Below, one piece after another: positions 1-10,309 of a stretch of 64,000 nucleotides of DNA. The number at the start of each line of letters is the position of its first letter. The first letter of the stretch is position 1. Position numbers and translations under genes: made by a program. Source of the DNA: Ptychodera flava. Its lineage: Eukaryota > Hemichordata > Enteropneusta > Ptychoderidae. The stretch is taken from the NCBI RefSeq assembly GCF_041260155.1, contig NC_091946.1:18615353-18679352 (forward strand). Reading direction: 5' to 3'. The notes under the pieces were generated by a model. It saw only the letters and a list, made by a program, of their open reading frames with translations, did no database searches and was not told the DNA's origin.

Positions 1-415
1 TCATTTGTCGGAGAGAGATATTGTAGTTATCTACCAGCTTGCGATACCTGCCAAAAAAGCGTTTGAATGTAGAGACAAGTCTTGCTCTGGTGTAATAACC
101 TTGATTTAACAGTTTCTAAGAGAGATGGCCATGTCTCTCTACAAAATCACCATATGAACTGCATGCTCTTGCATATCGAATAAGCTGGGAAATGTATACC
201 CCATAAGCTGGTGAGAGTGGAACATTACCAATGAGCTGTGGAAAATTGATTATACTAAGTTGAAATCATCTGTCTTGTCATATAGCCTAGTAGAAAGGTG
301 ACCATTAGAGTCAAATTCTAGTAAAATGTCCAGATATGAAGCAGAAAAGGCCGTTTCTGTAGTTTCTTTAATCTCCAATTCTGGAGGATAAATCATAGCG
401 AGATAGTCAATGAAT
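1..415 (-). pseudogene. reverse transcriptase C-terminal fragment, decayed retroelement
   Basis: Read on the minus strand, this stretch encodes a recognisable C-terminal part of a retroelement reverse transcriptase ORF. It includes a segment like SASYLDILLEF, then TRLYDKTDDFN, then SPAYGVYISQLIRYAR, and ends with FKRFFGRYRKLVDNYNISL. This block is common in retroelement-derived proteins of invertebrates and fish. The frame is broken twice: a one-base frameshift near 250-260, and an in-frame TAG at 116-118. It is therefore not functional. The upstream part is cut off by the triplet repeat at 440, and the fragment continues off the left edge of the window. The exact retroelement class is not certain. 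Confidence 0.7.
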
Positions 416-439
416 TCAGAGTTATTCATTGAAAAGCTA

Positions 440-585
440 CATCGTCGTCGTCGTCATCATCATCATCATCATCATCATCATCTTCATCTTCATCATAACC
501 ATGATCACCACCACAACCACCACCATCCTCCTGCTCCTGCTCATGCTCCTCATGCTCCTCCTCCTCCTGCTCCTCCTCCTCGTCG

Positions 586-632
<47 letters not shown>

Positions 633-735
633 GTCGTCATCATCGTCGTCTTCTTTATCACCACCACCACCACCACCATCATCATGCTCCTCCTCCTCTT
701 CATCACCATCATTACTACCACCACTACCATAATCC
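440..735. repeat. degenerate CAT/CAC/CTC triplet repeat
   Basis: Nearly 300 bp of T-C-A-rich triplets (CAT, CAC, CTC, CGT) form an impure microsatellite. Open frames of poly-His, poly-Ile or poly-Met type arise only because the period is three. I see no start context, splice sites or non-repeat coding on either side. Confidence 0.9.
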
Positions 736-1267
736 TCATTAAAAGGGTGTATATTCGTTGATTTTGTTGCAGAATATTGCCTTCGGTGCCCATGATAAAC
801 AGACTACACACACTCGCAATATTATACGTACTGGTATCGTTCATAAAATATATGGTCAGGTATCCTCGTTCGATGTTGTTATTTTCCTGAATAACTTAAT
901 AACAACAACACCACCAAGTTATGCAATCTCCATACCTTGGCTGTTCCCTTGTTCGGAAAATTTACATAAATTTACATATTTACAGTCTAGAAAATTCCTT
1001 GGAGGGCACCGTGCCCCTTCCTCGAAACCAGCAGGCTACGGCCTTGGTAACTCTTAAAACGCTATAACAGCTGAGTTAATATCCATCTTTTCTGACAAGT
1101 TCAGTGGAATGTAAAGTAATCGCTGGAAAGAAATACAATGATGCCCTGGTCACCAAATGAGATGGAACGGTCATGATCTAGACAGTCTGATCCCAAAAAC
1201 TTTAAAATAGATATACTCTGTGATTTATCTCATAACTACATCTTGCAAACGTTTTTGACGATCGCAA
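736..1267. other. intergenic, nothing recognised
   Basis: Unique-looking sequence between the triplet repeat and the first G-run element. A short open frame on + (758-1057) has no recognisable domain and is read as chance. Confidence 0.5.
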
Positions 1268-1479
1268 TTGTAAGGGACTGGTCAGTTTTTTTCAGCCTAG
1301 GGGGCGGGCGGTGGATTCATGGGGGTCACCTTGTTTTTGACTTTGGTGATAGGGGGGTCACCATGTTTTTGAAATGCCCATAGGGGGGGGGGGTCAGTGT
1401 GTTTTTGAATTTTGACACAGGCTCATCATTGCCTAAAATGCTAGTGTCAGCCACAAATTTCGTAATTCAGTTGTATCTT

Positions 1480-1762
1480 TCAGCGCGCCCTTCGGGCGAG
1501 TAACTAACGTTAATAATTAGTCATATTTTTAGCCGCCCAACTTTAACATATCAAGCATACATACATCAGAGATATCTGTATGTTCAATATTTTTCAGCGT
1601 GCTCTTCAAGCTCATTACTTTAATATATCAGACATTTTTCAGCATGCCCTTCTGGTGCATGACTTTAATATACAAGGCATATATATCAGAGATATCAGGA
1701 TGTTTCATATTTTTCGGCGCGCCCTTCGGGCGCCATACTTTAATAAATCAGAGATATCTTGA
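1480..1762. repeat. tandem units with GCGCCC-TTC-GGGCGC hairpins
   Basis: Imperfect repeats contain a short GC hairpin (intact at 1716-1732, variants near 1483, 1598 and 1638). Each is followed by TACTTTAATATATCA and in some units ATCAGAGATATC. The hairpin resembles that in the array at 2330-2775, although the rest of the unit differs. Confidence 0.55.
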
Positions 1763-2329
1763 TGTTTGCTAAGTGAAAGTGAACCATTATGAAATCTGCA
1801 TTTCATATGAAAAGGATGACAAATTCCTGATACTGTTCTGTTCTCTCTATGAGAATTCAGTATGAGAAAGCAACATGCACAAATATTTCACAATATATAT
1901 TTGATACAGTGACTTATTTTAGAGATAGAAAAATGACAAGATATCTTTCCTTCTCATTGATGCAATTATGTTCCTTTGTTTCACAGGTTTTCTGTAGAAA
2001 GATGCTTTTTATGAACAAAATAACAGTTAAAAAGGCAGTTTTTGTCATTATTAGCTGTGCTTTTATGGTTTCAATGTTACAAGAAAAGGTCCTCTCAGAC
2101 ACTGTACACATCAGATTTGGCTAAAAAAGCTCTCTATGGCTCCTCAGGAGATTTAATTGGATGGTTGGCAAGTCTTAGGTACCGTTCAGTTTTTACGGCC
2201 GGGGGGGCCCGGCAAAATCCAGGGGGGGGGTCATCAAAATTTTGGAAATCCGCAAAGGGGGGGGTCATCGCTTTTTCACTGGTAGGAAAGGGGGGGGTCA
2301 CCACCATTTTCAAAAACATAATACCAACA

Positions 2330-2775
2330 ATAAAGTTCACTTTATGCCATTGCCATGATCGACCCTCTTTACCGGCGGGCCGCCTTCGGCGGCCCACTAC
2401 ACTAAATATACATTATGTATTACCCATGACCCTCTTAACGGGCAGACGCCTTTGGCGGCCCACTCCAATAAGGTTTACTTCATGCAATGGCCATGATCGA
2501 CCCTCTTTACCGGCGGGCCGCCTTGCGGCGGCCCACTCCAATAAATTGACTTTATGTAATACCCCACGGCAATCTTAATGGCCGTGCGCCTTCAGCGGCC
2601 CTGTCCAGTAAAGTCTACTTTATGCAATAGCCATGATCGACCCTCTTTACCGGCGGGCCACCTTTGGTGGCCCACTAGAATAAAGTTGACTTTACGTAAT
2701 GGCCGATGACCCTCTTAACCGGAGGGCTGCCTTTGGCGAACCACTCCAATAAAGTTCACTTTATACAATGTCCAT
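2330..2775. repeat. dimeric ~70-bp tandem repeat carrying GC hairpins
   Basis: There are six units with start-to-start spacings of 67, 71, 69, 71 and 69 bp, measured at the GACCCTCTT motif. Two unit types alternate: A reads CATGATCGACCCTCTTTACC, and B reads CATGACCCTCTTAAC. This gives a higher-order period of about 140 bp. Each unit carries a stem such as GGGCCGCCTTCGGCGGCCC (8-bp stem, 3-nt loop) flanked by CACTCCAATAAA and a CTTTATG-AAT box. Variant stems keep pairing in some units (GGGCCACC-TTT-GGTGGCCC), which looks compensatory. Confidence 0.8.
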
Positions 2776-2845
2776 GGACATGAGTTGTCTATGGAAATGA
2801 AGTTAAAAATTGCCTTACAGTCATCCTAATTAACAGACGTTTCAA

Positions 2846-2940
2846 TGGATGTGGCTGAGAAGTTTGTGCACTGGCATCTCTGCTACACGAATAAAGTGCG
2901 CCGCGTACCGGAGTTCAAATCCAAACCATGCGGGTAAATT
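2846..2940 (+). repeat. tRNA-like (SINE-type) segment
   Basis: An A-box-like TGGCTGAGAAGTTTG is followed about 70 bp later by a B-box-like GAGTTCAAATCC. That order and spacing suit a serine or leucine tRNA ancestor with a long variable arm. I cannot draw an acceptor stem, so this is a tRNA-derived repeat or pseudogene at best. Confidence 0.35.
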
Positions 2941-3361
2941 TGACATATGGGTTTTAGTTATTTTTAAGCGGGGGGGGGGGGGGGGGTCATCAATTTTTTT
3001 AGTCTGACAAAGGGGGGGGGTCATCTTTTTTTCACGAAAAATGCAGGGGGGTCTATATTTTTTTTGAAAACCGGCGACAAGATTTTGCCGGCCCCCCCAG
3101 CCGTAAAAACTGAACGGTCCCTTAACACCCATCAAAGTTTTTGATTCACTGCTTTTTCCTCTTTGATACTCAGGACATCTGGTTAAGCATAGAAAGTGTG
3201 AAATACATTCACAGCTCATTCAAAATACAGCTCATTCAAAATGTACTGTATTCAAACTTTAAGATTGACACTTTGAAATTCCTATCTTACAACTGACATG
3301 TCAACAATTTCATTAAAACATAGAATGACTATTTAAAATATGAATATATGTAAAATGTAAA

Positions 3362-3378
3362 ATATAATATATATATAC

Positions 3379-3443
<65 letters not shown>
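3362..3443. repeat. (AT)n microsatellite
   Basis: About 80 bp of alternating A and T with one CG interruption, inside the outer G-run element. Confidence 0.95.
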
Positions 3444-3448
<5 letters not shown>

Positions 3449-3680
3449 TTATGTCCACCTTTTGTTTTACCTATGTCGCGCCCCCTGGGGGGTCACCCTG
3501 TTTTCGAAATTTGGAATGGGGGGGGGGGAGGTCACCCTGTTTTCGAAATTAGGAATAGGGGGGAGGTCACCCTGTTTTCAAAATTTGGAATAGGGGGGGG
3601 GTCAGCCACTTTGGACGTCGGCAAAAAATAATCCACCGCCCCCCCCCCCAGGCCGAAGTAACTGACCAGTCCCTATGCGA

Positions 3681-5992
3681 TCCGACGGGGTAGGCTTTGA
3701 TATTTGTTCGTTTTGACTAAACAGGTGCGTGAGCTTTATAGTTATAAAAATGTCCAATAAAATGTTTTTTGACTTTGCACATTTGAAAGGGGAGACCTCC
3801 TGGCAGAGTCAGCAACGAAACATCCAAACATGTGATAATGGAAGACATACATAGTAAACATGAGCGTAACTATATCCCAGTTCCTTCATGTCCCTTAATT
3901 TGGGTCAGCTTAAGCAAAAAGTTTTCAGCTTTTACCTTCATTAATTCACTGACCGTTGAGAAAAGCCAGAATATGCTGACCTTCAACCTGTACTTTTGAC
4001 CCCAACAATGGAACACTGATGAATTCCATCGAGAGAATGATCGACACAACAACGAACTGCAGATCTTATTAAAATACCTAATATCAAAACAATCTGCATG
4101 TTTTGGCTTGACGGGTTTCTGCTTCTTCAACTTCCCAGGGGAAAGTCTTTTGTTTGTGTGATCTCAGTGATCTAGTATACGCAGGGAGTAATCGGGAGAC
4201 GTAGACCAAGATCCACGGCTGTTTTAAGACGCCTTTCACAAGTTTACATGGTCCATACACGTGATGTCATCAGCAAACATGTAAGAGCGCCCTCAGGACG
4301 TACTATAGGTTTGAGAGATCTGCCACCAACTCACGGCTCTTTCGAGTCTTTCGCACCAAGGTAATCGGCAAAATTGGACCAATCTGGGTCGTGTCCACAT
4401 CTCAGACAAAGCGTCAGCAGAAAAAAAAAAATCAACCGATCAAGTTACGGTTGACAGCGGACACTCCCTGAGTTCCAGATAAAGGTCCCCCATGTTTATT
4501 TTACAAAACTTAACGGGGTGAGCTTTCTCGGTTTCATCAATCAATGACAGCAGAGAAACTGGTCGAGATTTGCCGCAAAAGATCGACCTAAATCCTTTCA
4601 AAGTCTTCCAACAGTTCAATTCATCAAGGGTCAGACTGAGGTGGCTATCCAAGTAAAAATGTGGGAACCGAAAATTTTATGCGTAAAGCGCCCTTACTAG
4701 CCTTCTGCTTCAATGTAATGTCGAATTATTTGGGTCAATATATATACGTCTTAAACGAGCAACAGGATATTTGCCTTAAGGCAATATCAGAATTTCAATA
4801 TCGTGGGGGGGGGGGTTATCTTTAGGTGCTGTCAGTCTGAGCTTCTGCGTTTAATCTTTAATTTTGTTAGACAAGACACCAAAACATTCCCATGAGTTCG
4901 AAGCATTGCAATCGTACAACATGGTCAAGGTGGTCAAACATAATTACTCTTTATTAGACTGTTTTGAAGAAAAAATAAGAGCAGCAACTCTGTTATCGGA
5001 ACATCATTACATATCTGACCTTTTGACCAATTATGCATCCTTGAGAGGTCATAGGGCGGTTTAGTAATGACCGCAGGGAGAGGACAGGTCATTTAATACA
5101 TCATGTGAAATGCTTTATCTGAAATTCTCTTTACTTGATTTCAGCTCAGCATATATTTAAACTCTTCCACCAAGAAAGAAAAGATAAAAGCGGGAAGACC
5201 TGTTATCTGAAAATGTGCAAGAGTGACAATGCATAATGGCGGTTTCACCATTCTGTTATACACTGTGACCTACAAATAACTGTTTCTGCGGACACTGTGG
5301 AGTGAAAGGGCATGTTTTTTAATAAAAGATGTTTTTCTCGAAACCATAAGTTGTTGGAATAGATGGTTTCTCATCCAGGATCTGTCAACAGCCTCCTAGA
5401 CAAGTCCATCAAGACATATGGGTTTGTTTGTGTGCTCAAGCTCGATCTCAAAACACGGGTTATATTCTCCGGCGGTTCCTGGGTCAGGGGTCAGATTTGA
5501 CCGACAGCAGATGTCAGAGAAAAACCTTGCCAAGACAACATTAAATCAATTCTGACTGAAACCAAGTGGCGGTCAGCCACAACCGTTGCCAAAACGGACG
5601 AAATCCACACAACGTCGTTATCGCCCCAAGGTAAATAAATAAAATCCGAAATAAGTCAAATCTTTCATTGTCATGGACGTTGAATTGTACTTGCAAGGTT
5701 ACAATTGAATGTTTGGGCTAGGAACTACTTGAATGTGACAAGTGCCTTTGCAATTTCAAAGATTCTGGGCTACATATTAAAATATCCAATGCTCTCATAA
5801 GTTGAGGGTATGTGCTGGTGTGTAGTCAAGGTGTGCTCTGAGAGTAATTGCTCGCCATCTGTTGCATTAGATCATCAGCATAGACTGATGACAGTCCGTT
5901 GACTGGGATCATCGCTTTGATAAAATTTGTGAGCGAGCGCTTGTGTGTGCTTCATGAACTCTACAGCGTGTGTGTGTGCGGGGGGGGGGGGG
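3681..5992. other. intergenic, nothing recognised
   Basis: No open frame here has a recognisable domain or credible splice signals. Short poly-G and poly-A runs occur at 4806-4816 and 4420-4430. Confidence 0.5.
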
Positions 5993-6026
5993 AGAGTTGT
6001 TATTAAAATATTTTAATAACAACTCT
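5993..6026. repeat. perfect 34-bp palindrome
   Basis: AGAGTTGTTATTAAAAT is followed at once by its exact reverse complement, giving 17 + 17 bp with no spacer. It lies just after a GT/G run. Confidence 0.95.
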
Positions 6027-6049
6027 AATTCGGTTATTGGACCACTGTC

Positions 6050-6150
6050 TTTAAGGGTCGAGATATAGCCAAGTGGTTTTGACAGTGGTATCTTCGCTAG
6101 GTGACCGGGCGCTGTACGTTGTGAGTTCGAATCCAATCGAGAATTTACTG
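6050..6150 (+). repeat. tRNA-derived SINE-like segment
   Basis: An A-box match TAGCCAAGTGGTT (6066-6078) and a B-box match GAGTTCGAATCC (about 6122-6133) lie at tRNA-like spacing. The acceptor and T stems do not pair, so this is not a functional tRNA. A pol III-derived SINE head or a decayed tRNA is the best reading. Confidence 0.4.
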
Positions 6151-7597
6151 AATGGGTAAAATCATTCAGAATAGACAATGTAGTCAGACGGTAAACATAC
6201 TTGTAACTGACGAACGTGCCGAATGACAAGATATAAACCACTAGTATTTTTCCGACAAACCTCAGCAGGATGTTTACCTTGGTGTTGTCTAAATCCATTC
6301 ATGATGAAGCAAGACTACACGATGACGATTGTACGAATAAGCTTCTCAAGAGAAAGTGCGTGGTTTTTTTTTAAAATTCAGTATGTTTTCACCAAAAGTA
6401 AAAGTTAACGTCCACGGAAGCAATAAATGCCAACAGAAGGTTCTATCCACACCAAGGCGACAACTATGCATTCGCTAAGCGCACCGACTTGCTCCAGTTA
6501 GCCCGACCTCTTGTTCGCATGTCCTAATTGTGAGTCAGTCAACCAGAGCCATCGACCAGGGACTTTGCCCCAGAATGACCTGACCGGGTCATACTGTTTG
6601 AAAAAGTAAACCTACACTGCCCTGCGACCTACGTGAAACCCATTCGAATTATGTCTTTTTACAGGCGACGCTGTCATTATTTTTTGATGTTTACATTGTA
6701 CTTTGCCGGGCCCTACCTTCTCAGATTGGCCATGAACTCGAACAGCGGCGACCATACATTGCGTAGGGGTTAACTGAACCCTGGGGCTTTCTTAGAGCTG
6801 ACGTTTCTCATTAGCATACAATTCTGATGGATCTAAAGAAAGAGTCGTAGTTTCTTTTGTATCTGTTCTGTTTGTAAGCTGGTCTTAAAGTTATGTACTC
6901 TATTTGCCCATCTACAGCTATCACCATTTTCCAAGGTTCTCACAAGCTGGTCAAACGGTAATATATAAAAAGAACACCCTCAGGACGGCGAATTTGTTTC
7001 AATAGTCTAAGGCGCATTTATAAAAACGTCTCGCGATATGTCTGAGAATTTCCAGAAACCAGACACCTTTGTGCTTTTTATTCCTACCTACTGCGTCCCT
7101 TTAACTGGGTTCCTGTATAGATCAGTGACACTGACCCGAATATAATGTAATGGCGATAGTATTATGTCTGTACCGATGATGGCGATGGTATTATGTCTGT
7201 ACCGATGACGGCGATAGTATTGTGTCTGTACCGATGATTCTGATATGTTGAATCACGAAGAAGTACTGTGTCAGGATATTTCACGTTACCACAAGTAATT
7301 CATTACTGTGGTGAGTCGTGCAGAATGTATTTTTACATCGACGTCTTCAGAAACATGTTGAGTATCGTTTTGATTCGTGCGACTGAGTTCTAACTGTAGG
7401 GTTGTTTAACATAACTGAGAGGTTGAAGCTACCTGTTTTCAGTCGTTTGTTGGACTCTTGCCATACTGTAACCGCTAGGCCGTAGCCAGTATGTCATTGA
7501 AATGACATTGCGAACGGGGAAAACTTTTTATGTGCAAGTGACAGTAGTATAGCGGCAGGTACAGTCAACCCTTCGTTGTTGTACAGGTTGTTCGTTG
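6151..7597. other. intergenic, one minor tandem repeat
   Basis: No gene is recognised. The only structure seen is the three-copy repeat at 7148-7239. Confidence 0.5.
7148..7239 (+). repeat. three-copy ~31-bp tandem repeat
   Basis: The unit is a GGCGATAGTATTATG then TCTGTACCGATGA type sequence. Three near-identical copies lie head to tail. Confidence 0.85.
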
Positions 7598-7723
7598 TTG
7601 TGCATGCATGCATGCATGCATGTATGCATGCATACATACATACATACATACATACATACATACATACATACATACATACATACATACATACATACATACA
7701 TACATACATACATACATACATAC
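7598..7723. repeat. (CATG/CATA)n microsatellite
   Basis: CATG repeats pass into a long pure CATA run. The open frames here (Met-Tyr-Val-Cys or Thr-Tyr-Ile-His repeats) are artefacts of the tetranucleotide period. Confidence 0.95.
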
Positions 7724-9617
7724 TATATTATTTTTCCTTTCGACTTTCCCAATACATTTTGTTATAAAGAGTCACGCTTCAATGGTTACTCGACTTTATG
7801 ACTAAAAGCAATTTTATGATTAAACCGCTCTGCGCTTTAAATCAAACTTCTCGTTAAGACACCTGAAAGTTTGTACATGGGGTTACGCTGCGGGTGGTTG
7901 ACTTTGATAAATAGTTTGCTATATAACTTAAGACGTTACAAAAGCTACAAAAGATATTCCCCCGAAAATCTCGTGAGAAACCTTCCCGCTGTGCATCATG
8001 GGTGAGAGGCACCAGCTTTCAGTCTGCCAACATGATAAGACACCTTTAAACAATTTGGTGGGGGATGATCAATGTAAAAGTCACCAGTCAGACCAAACAA
8101 GCCATAAACATGTCGGAGATGAAGAATTCCCTAAACGAAGATGAATCTTCGACCTCTAACCACAAGATAACTGGTATAAATATACTGTTTTTCACACTCT
8201 CGGTGTTTTAGATTGGACATATACATTCACAGTACAACCGATTTCCTTTCTAGTTAGCCGTTAACATTTTCGATAAACGAATTAGAAAAAAAAGAGATTT
8301 GTTTGTATTCTGCACTTACCTCGGTGAAAAACAAAAAAGTGAAGACCTGATAAGGAGTTTATCTTAACGATGTAAAAAGATGACTTTTCGATGAAAATTA
8401 ATATCAAACGGGAAAATACCGGCGCATCTATCTAAACATTCAGATGATTATGTCAGACAATACTCTTTTTCAGCTATATAAGTCACAAAAGGCATGGAAA
8501 TATTTCTCCTGGATCCCAGACAAAACAAAATGCTTTTTATTATAATGTTTTCTTTACACCACTGCATGCAGGAAGCGTAAGGTGACACAGCTTGGTGTAT
8601 AGATGCATCTGGAGTGATTTCCCAAGGCCCCAGATAACCCCATGACATGTATACGAACTAGGCGAGCCAGTGTGTAGTTTATGATCCTATCGACGTTCAG
8701 CGGTAGGAGCGTTGAAAAGGGAATGGTCCATGTTAAACATGGACCATTCCCTTTCGTAAGGAAAAAATAAAAGCAGAAGTCAGTTTACAACGTTTTGGTC
8801 TGAAAACGTTACCAATACCTCTATAGGGAAAATAGATCATCGATTTTCACAAATACAAAAAGTGAAAGCTTTAATCATTCTACAGGCACCAAAATTAGCC
8901 CACACGACAGCAGACAAACAAAGAATAATAAAAAGTTGAGAGCCCGTGTTCCCTTTCGCTTAGGCGAATTCTACCTTCGGCCTCAATACCAAAATGGTGT
9001 TTCTAATTTCGGATGAACAATTGTTGACCCTTGGGCGATGTAGACCACACCTGAAGTCATTCTCGAGTGCTGAATTGCTTGAAGCGTACTAAGAGTGGTC
9101 GTAAAAAAGATTATTCACCCTGCTATTCGAATTATTTTGTGCTACTCGGCTAAATTCTTTGAACATCTGTACGCATTTTATTTCTGATTTAATGGCCCCC
9201 TTCTGTGAGGAGGCCAGAAATGGTCAGCATTTGGTCTGTTGCCCTTTGAACCAGGATATTTAAGTTCGAGGCCGATGCGCTTGTCCGAATCTGTTCTTGT
9301 TCCTGCAAACAGATTAAGCCAAGGTTTACAAAGTCCAGAGATATCTTTAAAGAAATTTAATGACACTATGAAAATACTGCAAATATTACATACAGGTGAT
9401 ACATGTGACTGTATAGAAACTAAACAACTCGTTAACGTTTCAGGCGTGCCTTACCTTCATTCTGTGTTTTATTTATAAAATTAATAAAATTAGGCTTTTT
9501 ATCCACTTGTATACACTGTGTTAATGAATATGAATAAGGAAAACGAATTCAAAACAATGCGCAAATGTTACGACAATTTCCTTTGAAATGGTATAACTTT
9601 TGCGATGGGTGAACGCA
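7724..9617. other. intergenic with one strong hairpin
   Basis: No gene is recognised. The notable structure is the 39-bp hairpin at 8716-8754. Confidence 0.5.
8716..8754. repeat. perfect 18-bp-stem hairpin
   Basis: AAAGGGAATGGTCCATGT, loop TAA, then the exact reverse complement. The 18-bp stem has no mismatch and a 3-nt loop. Confidence 0.95.
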
Positions 9618-9621
9618 TTAA

Positions 9622-9969
9622 GGTAGAACGCACCTTGGGGACAGATATTCGGACTCTCAAATTTCTACTTATTTTTCTGATCTACTACTTGTGGGGGCTC
9701 ATTTTAAAGCTCTTGCAGAGAGAAAATCTTTCATCGTCTTAGTTTTTCGAAAATACAATATTTAATTTTTACCCCATAGAGTTAACACAGGAATGGCGGC
9801 CATTTTGAATTTCAAGTATCGGTAAATCTTAATGTTATTTGTTTCTCTTGTTCAAAAAATTGCATGGTGACCCTTGATTTTTTTTCTTGATTTTGAAAGA
9901 GAATGGAAGATTCCTTGAGGAAAGTTTGAGCAAAAGTTTCAGTCTTTCACTTTCGAGGTGCATACTACC
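9622..9969. mobile_element. TTAA-flanked MITE, family 1 copy A
   Basis: TTAA (9618-9621) is followed by GGTAGAACGCACCT. The element ends AGGTGCATACTACC and is followed by TTAA (9970-9973), giving imperfect terminal inverted repeats (GGTAGWAYGCACCT) and a TTAA duplication. It is 348 bp with no ORF. Internal landmarks shared with the other copies are GGACAGATATTCGGACTCT near the start and GCGGCCATTTTGAATTTC in the middle. TTAA duplication is the signature of piggyBac-type transposases; assignment to that superfamily is inference. Confidence 0.75.
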
Positions 9970-9973
9970 TTAA

Positions 9974-10309
9974 GGTAGAATGCGCCTCGAGGACAGATAT
10001 TCGGACTCTCAAATGTTTCCAATACTTTTTATTGCCTCCCGCTCGTAGGGGCTGACTTTAAAACTTTTGGAGTAAAAAAAAAATCACCTCATTTTTTTTG
10101 AAAATAAAAAAAATTCTCTTCGTAGAGTTAATACAGGGATAGCGGCCATTTTGAATTTCAAAAACCGGTATGTCAGGTATTTTCTCCAGTACAGAACTTT
10201 GCTCAGCGACCCCTGTATTTTAATTCTTGTTTTTAAAGGTATGATTGACAGCTTTATTGGGGAAAGTTTGGCAAAGGGTTACGTCTTGCACCTTCGAGGC
10301 GCATACTAC
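9974..10309. mobile_element. TTAA-flanked MITE, family 1 copy B
   Basis: This is a second, diverged copy in the same orientation. It begins right after the TTAA that ends copy A, so one TTAA serves both. It starts GGTAGAATGCGCCT and ends GAGGCGCATACTAC. The right TTAA has decayed to ATAAT. Confidence 0.7.

Larger units (their letters stand above)
2177..3123. mobile_element. inner inverted-terminus G-run element
   Basis: The left terminus ACCGTTCAGTTTTTACGGC, followed by a G7 run and CCGGCAAAATC, is found inverted at 3070-3120 (GATTTTGCCGGC then GCCGTAAAAACTGAACGGT). Inside the termini are G-run arrays of the type GGGGGGGTCATC (2220-2305 and 2968-3050), both with the G-rich strand on +. The centre holds the 70-bp hairpin repeats and a tRNA-like segment. 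The termini are related to those of the outer element (shared GGGAC-YG-KTCAGTTTTT). Confidence 0.6.
1268..3680. mobile_element. outer inverted-terminus element with G-run arrays
   Basis: The left end (AAGGGACTGGTCAGTTTTT, then a GGCGGTGGATT block) recurs inverted at 3625-3680, ending AACTGACCAGTCCCT. Just inside both ends are irregular arrays with period about 30 to 40 bp of the type GGGGGGTCACC-TTTTTGAAATTTGGAATA (1310-1420 and 3480-3610). At both ends the G-rich strand is the + strand, so the arrays are direct while the termini are inverted. No transposase ORF is present, so this would be non-autonomous. A second element of the same style lies inside it (2177-3123). Two independent neighbouring insertions are an alternative to true nesting. 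Confidence 0.55.

Noticed and set aside
410-844. Overlapping His-, Ile- and Met-rich open frames
   Set aside because: They come from the triplet repeat; the frames have no sense outside it.
2330-2775. CRISPR-like array
   Set aside because: Spacing is regular, but the whole unit repeats, there are no unique spacers, and the context is eukaryotic.
6050-6150. Functional tRNA gene
   Set aside because: A and B boxes are good, but the acceptor and T stems do not pair.
7494-7805. Met-Tyr-Val-Cys and Thr-Tyr-Ile-His open frames
   Set aside because: Products of a CATA/TATG tetranucleotide repeat, as also at 27961-28765.
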